A stretch of DNA of 64,000 nucleotides from Marsupella aquatica (Eukaryota; Marchantiophyta): the NCBI GenBank assembly GCA_973895155.1, contig OZ316899.1, forward strand, positions 15,314,001 to 15,378,000. Reading direction: 5' to 3'. Shown in pieces: positions 1 through 10,031 of the stretch; the stretch's first letter is position 1, and each line of letters opens with the position of its first letter. Below the pieces are notes generated by a model. It made no database searches, was not told where the DNA came from, and saw only the letters and a program-made list of their open reading frames with translations. The position numbers and the translations under genes are program-made.

Positions 1-385
1 TATGGAACGCTGGGTCCGCATCACACTCTTCCTCAAACTTGTCATTCTCTTCGACCCAAATTGGATCCCAAGAGTCTCGGATCTCGCTGGTGCATATCTG
101 AGGAACCCCATCGGCATTCGCAGGCTGAACGTAGAAAGGCATCCCAATGCGCGAGTTGTACCCGGTGACCCAAAATGATTCTTTCAACTTCTCGATCGAT
201 GCACTTTCTTTCTGTAAGGTTCGAACAACCTCCATGGGGAGCAATCTACACAGAGGAATTTGAGGTGGCTCCTTATCGAATCCTCGAAAATCCTTCTCGA
301 ACGACAATGCATGCTTTGATATTACCTTGTCCATCGATAAGCCTTTGTCACTGACTTCACCCATGGAGACCTCCTTAGGGTCCAT
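1..385 (-). CDS. Unrecognised protein, N-terminal part, runs off the left window edge
   Basis: A minus-strand frame stays open from an ATG at 385 (a second in-frame ATG lies at 364) to base 1 with no stop, giving about 128 residues, so the gene continues outside the window. The protein begins MDPKEVSMGEVSDKG and holds well-ordered segments such as FRGFDKEPPQIPLCRLLP and FWVTGYNSRIGMPFYVQ, ending in an acidic stretch. Amino-acid make-up looks like a real protein, not a random frame. I do not recognise the family. It may be a host gene or an exon of a transposon. No TATA box or splice signal could be tied to it. Confidence 0.45.
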   Translation of the reverse strand, partial: MDPKEVSMGEVSDKGLSMDKVISKHALSFEKDFRGFDKEPPQIPLCRLLPMEVVRTLQKESASIEKLKESFWVTGYNSRIGMPFYVQPANADGVPQICTSEIRDSWDPIWVEENDKFEEECDADPAFH

Positions 386-1683
386 TCTCCATCTCCTTGA
401 CCTCGGGAAGGGCTATGCAGATTCAGCTTCGGAAGTTGACAGGGACGTAGTCGATCGAGTGATGCGACGGGTGTATACTGAACTAGCGAACGAAGACTGA
501 GAGGACTCAGAATGACCACCATCAGCCTCCCCCATTCTCGTATCACCCAGCCAAAAGTTGCCGTGGAGAGCGACTCGACCACCCGGCACTATCGTACGCG
601 CCGTGCAGTTCTTGTGAAGATCACATCTCAAAATGTACGGGACCAATAAAGGACGCACATATGCACTTGACAAACTTGTATAGTCCGAGGTCTAAGCGAT
701 TAGACGGACTAAATTATCCCCAATGAGCGATCTCAACCTCGTATTAAGACACCAATACAATGGACCCAGCCATTCGAACAACGGTCCCAAGTACAGATGG
801 CATTCTCCGATTGGACTTTCATCCCAGACAAAAGCAAAAAGGGTTCCGTGAACCTCAATCTACTATAATATTACCATTGGAAAGTGATTGTTGGAACCAC
901 AACAGTGTCGGTAGTTGTGGATAGCGCCAGGCGCTATTATACAACATACCTTCAAATGTATTTGAAAAATCGTCTTCATGTAGCTACGGGAAGTACTGTC
1001 GATACTATTGTCTATAAATTTGCAAATTTTGTGTAGGTGTCGACAAGCCAACTTTAGTAGCGCTCGGCGCTAGTATTCAAATGAATCATGAAATCGGAGT
1101 CCAATGACAACAAACATGAATGCATGAACCCATTCATTCAGCGAATATTCCAATAAATTACAATAGCGCCTGGCGCTATTCAAATGCACATCAATTGAAC
1201 AGAATTTGTTGAAATAAAAGTAAAAAATAACTCCGAACGGGTATGACTTGTAATTCCTTTAATTAATAGTGCCCAACACTATCAAAAACAATTTAAGGAC
1301 AAGCCATGTCACAACAATGTTAAGGACACTTTGTTTCTCATAATAGCGCCAAATGCTACTAAAAACATTGACAGTAAACGAGTATTTACGACAATTTCAA
1401 AGAAATCGATCAGGTTCGCATTCAAAAATACAATGCAAACACGGGAGTAGAACCGGAAATTAAAGCTTGGTATTCTGAATTCAAAAGCATTGACATCGAT
1501 GTAAAAATGAACGGCTGTGCCATTCATGTACAAAATGTTACAGTGCACTAGAAATCCAACATACGATGAAGGAACGGTATGCATTTTCTATCAAAAAAAA
1601 ACATGTGGAAACAGATCCTATCAACCTCGATGGATCCTCCAAGTCTCTCCAGCACTTGAACGATACGCTCTGACAACGAGAAA
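386..1683. other. No gene recognised; AT-rich DNA with dispersed palindromes
   Basis: No convincing coding frame was seen. The stretch holds five copies of the palindromic word treated separately (922-1358) and is otherwise AT-rich single-copy-looking sequence. Confidence 0.5.
922..1358. repeat. Cluster of TAGCGCCNGGCGCTA palindromes
   Basis: Five copies of a 15-bp inverted repeat: 922-936 (TAGCGCCAGGCGCTA, perfect arms about a central A), 1058-1072 (TAGCGCTCGGCGCTA), 1164-1178 (TAGCGCCTGGCGCTA), and degenerate copies at 1267-1281 and 1344-1358. They sit in otherwise AT-rich DNA, so the GC-rich words stand out. Further copies lie at 2583-2726, 4939-5112 and 6816-6830. Function is unknown; they could be protein-binding sites, transposition footprints or parts of a small dispersed repeat. 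Confidence 0.8.
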
Positions 1684-2110
1684 TCAGTCTTCCCACCAAC
1701 TTGGCTTGTACGCATCGTAGTCGTCATTCGAGTCGCTTGATCCATACCACGCAAATTCTCGCCTGCTCGGTGATGAGTCCCCACTCGAAGAACGATCACT
1801 CTCAGTGGATGAAGAAGGCTCGGAGAGACCCGTGCAGATAGTGTCAGCTCTCGGACGGCCGACTGAAGGGGCAATATTCCTAGCAGGAACAGAAGTCGGG
1901 CCGCTCGGATTTGGCCGACTGGATCCTTTGCCGCGGCCTGCAAGTGGGGCATTCTTCGTCTTTGAGATGAGTTTGCCCTTCTTCGAGATTGGAACCGTCA
2001 TCCTCTCGGCATTCCGCTGAGGTGGTAAGCTATTTGATGCGGGGTCTCCCGGTCGGTTTTGCTCGGGATAAGTGCCTCCTCCTTTGCCTTCCCTCGTGGA
2101 GGTGCCATTG
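1684..2110 (-). CDS. Possible coding exon, Ser/Arg/Pro-rich, unrecognised
   Basis: A minus-strand frame ending at a stop at 1684 encodes a hydrophilic C-terminus with runs such as SSSTESDRSSSGDSSPSR and the end YDAYKPSWWED. The open frame extends upstream to 2172, but the first part (MLLSSLAFLFALLVLILVL) comes from the antisense of a low-complexity purine tract and is probably not real. I therefore limit the call to about 1684-2110. The Ser/Arg-rich, acidic make-up is typical of a disordered tail. No family was recognised, and no partner exon was found. It could be an exon of a host gene or of a transposon. Confidence 0.3.
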
Positions 2111-2290
2111 AAAGTGAGGACAAGGATGAGAACAAGAAGCGCAAACAAGAACGCGAGCGAGGACAAGAGCACGAACTAGGACGAGAATGAGAAACAAGGA
2201 TGAGAAACGAGGACGAGAACAAGAACAAGAACGTGCACAAAAGTGAAGTAGAACCACTGGGCCCGAAAGCGAGAATGAGAACCACGCGCC
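2111..2290. repeat. Purine-rich imperfect repeat (GAGAACAAG-like)
   Basis: About 180 bases dominated by variants of GAGAACAAGAAC / GAGGACGAGAA. It is low-complexity microsatellite-like sequence. Open frames on either strand here are by-products of composition. Confidence 0.7.
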
Positions 2291-2582
2291 CGAAAGATGA
2301 GCCACAACTACGACTCAGTGAAGAATGGCTCGACAATGAGGACATCGGAGGAGAACGATGAGATATAAGGAGAATTTGCACTTGGTCCCGGGTACCCACT
2401 TCGAAGAGGACCCTCTGAGAGCACTTTCAAAGACGCTTCCTTTCTGACACATCTGGACCCGGGCGGATCGGATTCGCAAAGATCCAGTGGAGATCTTCAA
2501 GCGTGCCAACTTAATGACTCGTACTATATCGCGTTATCATACTTTTCCTTCCATTGAATGTTTTCAAGTCCATTGAAATAGG

Positions 2583-2726
2583 TAGCGCCAGGTGCTATTA
2601 TTAATTGCCTTTGTACTCCTCACCCAAGAATGTTCACACCCAGAGGTAGCACCAGGCGCTATTATTATTGGCATTCGTAGTCCTCACCCAAGAGTGTTTT
2701 ACACTTAGAGGTAGCGCCAGGCGCTA
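2583..2726. repeat. Tandem repeat, about 64-bp unit, each starting with the palindrome
   Basis: Palindromes at 2583-2597, 2647-2661 and 2712-2726 are spaced 64 and 65 bases. The sequence between them is also duplicated: both spacers contain a TGTACTCCTCACCCAAGA / CGTAGTCCTCACCCAAGA segment. This is a two-and-a-bit copy tandem array, showing the palindrome travels within a longer repeat unit here. Confidence 0.8.
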
Positions 2727-2846
2727 GTAACTATGAACCCAAATCTTGCCATTGGTAAGACGACAAAACATCATTGATGGAGTGCGTCCAAATCTATAAC
2801 GACTCTATAGTGAGAATGAAACATTTACTTCTCGTACTCGAATCTC

Positions 2847-5800
2847 ATGATAAACATATTTCATTTCGCGCGGGCAAAGGCATATCCCTCTTTTGAAGCT
2901 ATGGCTCAAAATATCGTTGTCACGAGGAAGGACACTCGGGATGTAATCACAATTTCCGTCCTTGACTCATCTGAATCAAAGCGTGTTTCAGAGGAATATT
3001 TGGGAGTGAGATTTGATGTCGCCAAGGAGTCTATTTTAGCGATCTCATTAGTGTCGGTTTGTTCGGGGGAGACTCCAGTTTTCTACGATGTTGTTCATGG
3101 TCAAAGATATTGGACTCTAGAGGCTTAGAAAGAATATGAGGTTTTTGTTTTGAGAGATTTTGGGGCCTCCTGTACTCGTCCTCCCACAGCAGCTGAACTC
3201 AATGTCATCAAACTCTCGGAAATTTCTGGAGATGATAAGCAAGCGACAACTACTCTCGGAGAGAAGATTCCAGTTTACCCATCGAGGTTAAAAAGGAGTC
3301 TAATGCGAATCGAGAAAAGATTATGCCTTTGACTGTGTACCGGCAGAGTGCAATGGATACAATCTTGAAATCCAAAGGTCATAGTGAATTGTCTCGGTTT
3401 ATAAGGGGGAGTGATTTTGTTCATCATGTAGTGCCTAGTCTTCCCACATCTTACAATGGGAATGTGGTTTTTGAGTTACCCCCGGTAGACTGTGTGAACG
3501 CAAAAGGTGAACGTTTGAAAGATATGGATCGCGATAAGGATTGTTATTATTGGACTCGGATTGTGAAAACGTCTTCAAATGTTCTTTCGAAGAAAATGTG
3601 GGATTTTGGGAAAGTCCAGTGTACGGGATCGTTGCAATGTCGAAATAATGCTTGTCCGTGGTGGAAAGACAACAAGTTTTGAAATAATGAGATGTGGGCA
3701 AGAACCCCAAAACTTTTGGGCCCATTCCGAGTTGGGGAATTGATCTCCGAAGGTGGAGTTGTTTGTCACCATTGCTCCAAACCTCCGATGTGCATTGAGG
3801 CCTGCCCTGCTCTAATGTTCTACATGTATCCATTTGCAAAAGTTGACGTTAAGTCTTTGGCCCACATGTCGCGACTAGCTATTCATATGGGATTTCACAA
3901 TCATCCCAGTCGACGGGTCTTTTCGAGGGAGGCAGAAAAGGTTGCAAGGTCTCATCTGGAGAAGGGATTCACTGCAAACCCCATGGCATCCCCAGCAGGG
4001 ATAAAAAACTCTGCGACTTAGACATTGACGAATACATTTTGCAAGGCCTTTGTTGAAGAAATCTCTCTTGAAGAAGAGAAGGAAATTTGGGAGTCCCTTA
4101 TGGTCGTGGCATCTCCTCAGAAGTTTGCATCCGTGTTAAGGAGTGTCCGTCAAGATTAGAAGGGGAAAGGGGAACTGGAATTTCTTGTGAGGATGCAAAA
4201 GTGTATCCGACTGCCTTTTCTTCATAGGTTCTTGCTCCCTGGTCAAGGCTGTCGGGACGAGAGTGCTCACATCTTTAAAATGACCGTAAAAGGTGACGGG
4301 AGTGGTCTGGACCTGCTCCAAAGAATGAAACCTGGTGGGTTGTTAGAGGGTTCATGGGTAAGTTTTGACGTGATGCATTGAAGCACGGCAGATTGGCTTA
4401 CTCTTAGTGCCCATGTATATGATCATCATTACCGGGCACTTTGCACCAAATTCACTTGTGAGCTAAAGGCCAAAGATGCAAAATCTCTGGAGAGAGCCTA
4501 GCGTTTGATGCTAGAGGTTGCCGATGAAAATGGTTTACAGGATGTTACAATTCGGGGATTCATGGCGGACAATGCTCAGGTTGGTTGGAATGCTGTTCAA
4601 AACGTGTTCTTTGACGGTGTACTCGACCCAAAGCGAGAAAGATCAGATGCCTTTCATTTTTTCCAATCTTTTCATCGTCATTCCCGAGAAGGTGTGAAAG
4701 ATGGAAAGCACAAAGAGCACAAGGAGATGTGGGATCATCTTTGGAACGCGCCAACTTTCTTGAAAGCATATCGAATCTTGAGGGAAATTGATGACTGGTG
4801 GAGGTCTGGCAATTGTCACTCAGACAAACTTTGGATGCTGCAAGGGTGGCTATCTTGGTGGGTTGTCCGATGGAGACTATGGGGGAACTTCATAAGACTG
4901 GTGAGTTATACACTGCTCTAGGATGCATGTTCCCATTAAGCGCTCGGCGCTAGTGAAGCATGTGTGAGACATAAGAGTTCCTTATCCGCAAGAGTAGCGC
5001 CGAGCGCTAATAATCCGTTTGGACTATGAGTGATGTAAGGACTACCTTTATTCTGTGTTCAACGGTACTTTACATGGAAATATCATCATCAGTTTATTAG
5101 CGTCTGGCGCTACTATTATTACCATTGTGTTGCCACTTTTGTGTGCAATTTCTTACATGTACTAAATCCTTGCGTGCAATGTTTCAAAGCAAGAGTGCCG
5201 AAGAAGCTGGGATGATTCCTAATTGTACTGGTTCGGAATCTAGGCATGCTGGAATGAAAGCATGGCAACAGAAAAAAGAAGGTTGGTCTGTTTGAAGGAT
5301 GCAAAACGAACCAAAATAGAGCGGTTGCTCAAATTGTTGCTTATACTGCATACAAAAGGGGATTGAGCAGAGGAACTGGCCCAACTATTTTTGAGCTTGC
5401 CTTCAGATCGGCGGACCTGGCGGGGTCACCGCGTCTCTTTGAGGAAGCCACCAATCTCCTCCTCTCGAACGCTGCTGAGTTTGATTTGGAAAGAAGTGTT
5501 CCATTGAATGGTGATGTTGTAACTCGATCGGTGAAACGAAAAGGACATGCAACTGGGAACGTCTCGGCAGAAGACTCGCACAGGCATGATACCATCCTTG
5601 TTACTTCACCAAATACAAAAGGTTTGAAAAGGAGAAACCTGCATTCCACTGATTTTGAGAAAATGCCTTCTATGCCTTCAGCCGGTGGAATTGATGCGGT
5701 CCATAATTTGTCAGAAAGCGATGCTTCTGAGGAAGTTGTGGTCATTGACACACCTTCGCGTCGAGCAACGAGATCCTCTGTCCCACTAGTGACCCCTGCA

Positions 5801-6715
5801 AGACTTGTCCAGACTGCATATTGTCATTCAGTTTCCCCAATGGAAAGTGAAGTACCTCCCGGTGCCTGGCAGTTGCTTCGGACCTCAAAACAGGGTACGG
5901 GTCCAGTGTGTAACGGAACCCTTGGACGGGGAGGAAGTCGTGATGAATGTCGAAATCGAGTAAAGAAGGTAGGCCTTTCAAATCCAGATGGTGTTGTTGC
6001 AATTTCCGTGAGAGAATGCAGAATGTTCAGGGGGCAACCTTATAATGATCAGATATGGTTTTGCCCCAACAACCACTGTCACCAAAGCACAACAAGGAGA
6101 GGAGTCTCGAACATTCCCAATGTTCCTTCACATCTCCCAATTGCCAGAGGGACCAATCTTTCTGGAGCAGAGATCCAATTTTTGAAAGAACAAGGACTTA
6201 TTCTCTCCGAAGGCCGTGGAGATGAAATTGAAGCACCATTGCCTTCTGCATTACGGATTGATGTCAATATTTTCCCGGAGAGGATCAACCTAACTGACCC
6301 ATCTGTGAGGTGCGCTTCAAGGAACGGGAAGAAATGCTTGCAAAGAGTGCATCTTACCCAAACACATTTGAAGAGAATTGAAGCCTCTAAAAAAGAAATC
6401 ATGAGCGTCATTGGAGAGAGAGAGATCACGAGTGGAAATGCGTCGGGGAAACAGTTTTGTATCCGGACCCATGAACATGAGAGATCAGTCGCCTCTTATT
6501 GGGTTCAGATATGTTGTTTCCCATGTTGCTCCTGCGAGGATTTCTACCGTCGACATACTTATCGGAAGCCTTACATGCCTTGCAAACATGTGTATTGGGT
6601 GTTCAAGAATGTGTTCAAACTGGATGTGCTCGATTCAACATTATGTAGCCAGCCAATTCTAACGTTGGGAGAAGTCCATTACATACTTGATAGGCAGTTG
6701 GGAACGAGAATGTAG
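2847..6715 (+). pseudogene. Mutator-like (MULE) transposase pseudogene with SWIM zinc finger
   Basis: Decayed plus-strand transposase. The first block (2847-3320) is in another frame from the rest, with a TAG at 3126; a frameshift lies near 3300. From 3323 to about 4850 one frame continues through in-frame stops at 3680, 4019, about 4157, 4379 and 4499. DDE-type signals are FDVMH followed by STADW (about 4365-4395) and GFMADNAQVGWNAV (about 4555-4600). A GT at 4900 with a GTGAGT context may be a donor site, and coding resumes near 5189. The second block is open from about 5363 to 6715. Its C-terminus has a SWIM finger, CxC-x15-CxH (CSCEDF...CKH, about 6520-6600), typical of MULE/FAR1-type proteins. 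Terminal inverted repeats were not identified. A host FAR1-like gene is less likely given the number of stops. Confidence 0.7.
4922..5188. repeat. Inter-exon gap of the MULE pseudogene with three palindromes
   Basis: Palindromes at 4939-4951 (AGCGCTCGGCGCT), 4995-5009 (TAGCGCCGAGCGCTA) and 5098-5112 (TAGCGTCTGGCGCTA) lie between the two transposase coding blocks. A donor-like GTGAGT at 4900 and an acceptor-like AG near 5188 make this a plausible former intron of about 290 bp. Confidence 0.55.
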
Positions 6716-6806
6716 ACTGTTGCTTTATCATTGAACAACTACAATTGTAGTTTGTCTTTTCTAACGAGCAGAAGTGTGAGTTCTTAAAGTGTTGTTTTTT
6801 TGTATA

Positions 6807-6839
6807 ATACAATACTAGCGTCGGGCGCTAGTATTGTAT
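6807..6839. repeat. Perfect 14-bp inverted repeat containing the palindrome
   Basis: Arms ATACAATACTAGCG (6807-6820) and CGCTAGTATTGTAT (6826-6839) flank a 5-base loop. The centre (6816-6830) is a copy of the dispersed palindrome, here with longer arms than elsewhere. It lies about 90 bases past the stop of the MULE pseudogene. Confidence 0.85.
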
Positions 6840-7004
6840 GACTTTGTTTTGACTTCATATTTCGTTGCAATATATTGGAGTCCATGTGTGAAATCGTCAA
6901 GAAATTTCCTCTGATGTTGTACAATGGTGGGACCCACCATAATATTGTCCGCACAATTATTGCATATATGGACGCTACATACCCTGAAGAGAAGAAACTA
7001 AAAT

Positions 7005-7170
7005 GCATACAAGAAAAAAAAATACTCGTACAAGAAAACAAAAACTCATACAAGAAAACAGAAACTCGTACAAGTAAATAGATATGCTCATACGAGTAAC
7101 TTGTTTACTCGTACGAGACAAAATTTTGCTTGTACGAGGCAAAATTGGCTCGTATGAGAATATCTATTTA
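7005..7170. repeat. CTCGTACAAG-type tandem words inside a 22-bp inverted repeat
   Basis: Variants of CTCGTACAAG (also CTCATACAAG and CTCGTACGAG) recur about seven times between 7005 and 7160. Positions 7075-7096 and 7149-7170 form a 22-bp inverted repeat with one mismatch around a 52-base loop. The block lies between the MULE pseudogene and the copia fragment and could be the end of an unidentified element. Confidence 0.7.
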
Positions 7171-7873
7171 CTATTTGCTAGCACGGTGGTTATACCCCAA
7201 TCTAAGGTACCTTTTCAAATACTGCAAAACCTACTTCACTACTTCCCAGTGAAGCTTACTAGGTTTTGCCATAAATCTGCTCAAAATGCTAATAGTGTGG
7301 GCAATGTCAGGTCTAATGCATGTCATCACATACATCAACCTACCCACAACACTATCATAGGGAACCTGTTTCATTGCCAGTCTATCACTCTATCATTTGT
7401 TGAGAGTTTAAAGTGGAAAGCCAATGGAGTACCAACTGGTTTTGCATTCTCCATCTTGTACTTGGCAAGTACCTTCTCCAAATACTATCTTTGAGACAAC
7501 CATAATTGCCTTTGCCCCTGTCATGATAAATCTCCATCCCTAGAATCTTTTTGGCCCGACCCAAGTCCTGCATTGAAAACTCCTTACTTAGCATTGCTTT
7601 CAGATGGGCAACATCAGACTTACGCTCAGTCAGGATCAACATGTCATCCACGTATAGTGCCAGCACAATGGAACCAAAGCGTGAGTACTTTTCCACCTCC
7701 TTCATGTAAATACAACAATCATGTTCACTCTGCGTGAACCCTTGAGACAACATGAAGGAATCAAAACACTTATTTCGCTGTCTGGGACTCTACTTCAAAC
7801 CGTATAACGAGCGCAAGAGCTGACACATCAAGTATCTGGGCTTCTTGTCAATAAAACTTGGAGGCTGAGACAT
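7171..7873 (-). pseudogene. Ty1/copia reverse transcriptase fragment
   Basis: Minus-strand copia pol remnant. From 7873 it reads a SLYGLK-type motif (followed by a stop where Gln is usual), then CCIYMK, the catalytic LYVDDML near 7640, a MQDLGRAKKILGMEI block, and after a frameshift near 7440 the RLMYVMTCIRPDIAH and HWEVVK-stop-VLQYLK blocks. It spans RT fingers/palm to the start of the RNase H linker. No LTR, integrase or gag was found beside it, so it is a truncated fragment. Confidence 0.8.
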
Positions 7874-9142
7874 ATTGTGACGCCAATGACATGGGCCTTA
7901 TTCAATAATACAATGGAATTGGTATGTTGTATGCAATAAGTAATTGTGAGACTGCATCGCGATGAGCAAGATGGCAAGAATAAGGGATATCATGGCATTT
8001 AGAGCAGGACTAGGGTAGGTTAGCCAAAAGAGCACACAGTCGAGGCAGACATAACGGAGATAGTCATTGTCAAGGCCACAAATAAGCATTTGGGGAAAGA
8101 GAGGATTCACATCCTCTACCATACTATCATGCTGATGAGCACAATGGAGCACGAAGGCTCTCCAAGATGCAAGGGCAAGGGTAGATGTGGTAATTTGGGG
8201 AAACAAGTCTCCGCAATTAAGAAAATGACTATGTGGTATGGTGGTTGTTCTCATGATAAAATCTGAATGTCTTGGGTGTGTATCTTCATTTTGTTGCTTA
8301 GGTTAGTGATTCATAGTCTAGTTTTAGTGTGTGAGGGAAATAAAAAGCTATGTTATGGGTGGTCGGCAATCATATCTCTTTCAATACATCACCAAATATG
8401 GATATGTAAAGAGCATTGGAAAGATCTAGTCAAGGCAAGTATTATAGATATAAAACACTCTCAAAACCAAGGTGTATTAAGAAAGATACGGCCTGATTAG
8501 TGTGATGGGTTGACTTGTGGCCGGAATGAACGGGTTCGGTTTAGGTTTCGGGTTAACCTAAGCTTGGCCACTGCTTAGCTTAGTTGAACTTAGCCACGGC
8601 TTAGCTCAGGTCAGCACAACTTCAACTTAGGCTTAACCCGGGTTTGGGTTAGAGTGAGCCCGGGTTAGACTGAACTCGGGTTAGCCTAAACTCGGGCTTG
8701 AGTTAGCATAGGTAATGTGGAATGGCTTGATATAGGTTTATGTAAGAAACTTGTCATTTTTTTTGCTTTTTGATCAAGGAATAGTAAGAAAGATGTTTTA
8801 GTGTTAGCAAAGTATTTAGGGTTTGCAACCCTAAGTAACTAGGGAAGGCTAGTAGGAAATAATGTAAGGGAGAAGATATGTTGTTCTAAGAAAGTGTCAA
8901 GGGATAAGTGAGGTCTTTATGGTAGGGCAGCAAATGTTCCATCCTTAGTTAGAATAGATGACTAAATTGGCCGGAAAATGACCCGACATTTGAAGTCTTA
9001 GTTTTGGTTAAATATTTTTCCATAGGTGCTAGGAGGTCCTTAGGGCACCCTTGTGAAGTATGACGTCAAGTGGGGTCTCAACCTAGGGTTTCCTTGTGTT
9101 TTGGTGGGATTTAAATTAACAAAATAACGGGTCTTGGGAAAA
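7874..9142. other. No gene recognised; includes GGGTTAGCC-type low-complexity DNA
   Basis: A 118-codon minus frame at 7898-8254 was seen but shows no recognisable motif. From about 8520 to 8720 the sequence is an irregular repeat of words such as CGGGTTAGCCTAA and ACTCGGGTTAG. The rest is unremarkable DNA into which the solo LTR is inserted. Confidence 0.5.
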
Positions 9143-9147
9143 ATAGT
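9143..9147. repeat. Target-site duplication ATAGT, left copy
   Basis: ATAGT immediately left of the solo LTR; the identical right copy is at 13118-13122. Five bases is the usual size for Ty3/gypsy integration. Confidence 0.85.
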
Positions 9148-9317
9148 TGTCACGTCGTCAGCCTAGGCCTTAACCCAGGCTTTGGCTTAGACAGACACAT
9201 CCTTTGTGAATATGAGGGTTCGAGCAGGGAGGGACGCACATAATGCTCCTAATTCACATAAACTAGCGCTAAGTGCGCTTATTGTTATGTACAAACACCT
9301 CCTAGGTATAGTTTGTG

Positions 9318-9331
9318 TTCCGCCGCCGGAA
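9318..9331. repeat. Conserved LTR-tail palindrome TTCCGCCGCCGGAA
   Basis: Reverse complement of the TTCCGGCGGCGGAA word at 40859-40872 in the full family A element. It lies about 170 bases from the 3' end of the LTR. A variant also occurs in the family C tail at 54215-54230. Confidence 0.8.
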
Positions 9332-10031
9332 CGTACCTTAGTCGACACAGGGTCGACCCCGGCTCACGGACTTCTAAGCCTTTGTGTTACCAACTTTGAT
9401 CCGGATTTGTTAGTATAAGAGCTCAACCCGGGCTTGCAACCCCGTACCCGTATCCTGCACCCCGTGCACGGTTGGCATAACGTGTTCGGCCCGGCATTGA
9501 TACTTGCACACGAGACTCATACATGCATACATACATAACAAAAATCTTGATTTACACGAAGGAATTTAAGGAGAAATGATTTCATTCATTTATGATAATA
9601 CACTTTAGGATTGGTTGACCCGACACCTCTTGAACGACCAGGCCCAAGGCCGAGGAGTATACACTACAATGGAGCCCGGCTCCACACTTGCCCAACGAGC
9701 TTAGTCGTATACCCTCCCCTTGGTACTCCGGTACTTCACCAAGTTTGGGACTCCCCGTGCGTACTACGAATGGCCAACTTTTAAGTCTAAAATCCCCCTC
9801 CCAACCTCTACTAGGGGGGGTGACTAAATACTAAGGGCTGAGGACCGGCCTGGCCTCGTGCCCGAATCTACGCTAACTTATATCCTTACTAAGCTGGTGC
9901 TTGCTTGTCCTATTAGTCTAACCTATTCTACACAGGCTGGCCAATGTGTCAGCGCCGCTATCTTCTGGCCGACACTTGTCCTACCAGCCTGTTTTAGCTA
10001 CTCCTAAGTCTATTCTAAGCCTAACCCTCCG

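Noticed and set aside
1998-2305. Two minus-strand frames rich in Ser, Leu and Arg
   Set aside because: Translation of the purine-rich low-complexity tract; no protein-like order.
7898-8254. 118-codon minus frame as a gene
   Set aside because: No motif, no related copy, and bordered by a truncated copia fragment.
9258-9285. Copy of the TAGCGCCNGGCGCTA palindrome in the solo LTR
   Set aside because: It is AGCGCTAAGTGCGC from the family A LTR tail; it lacks the arm structure of the 922-6830 family.
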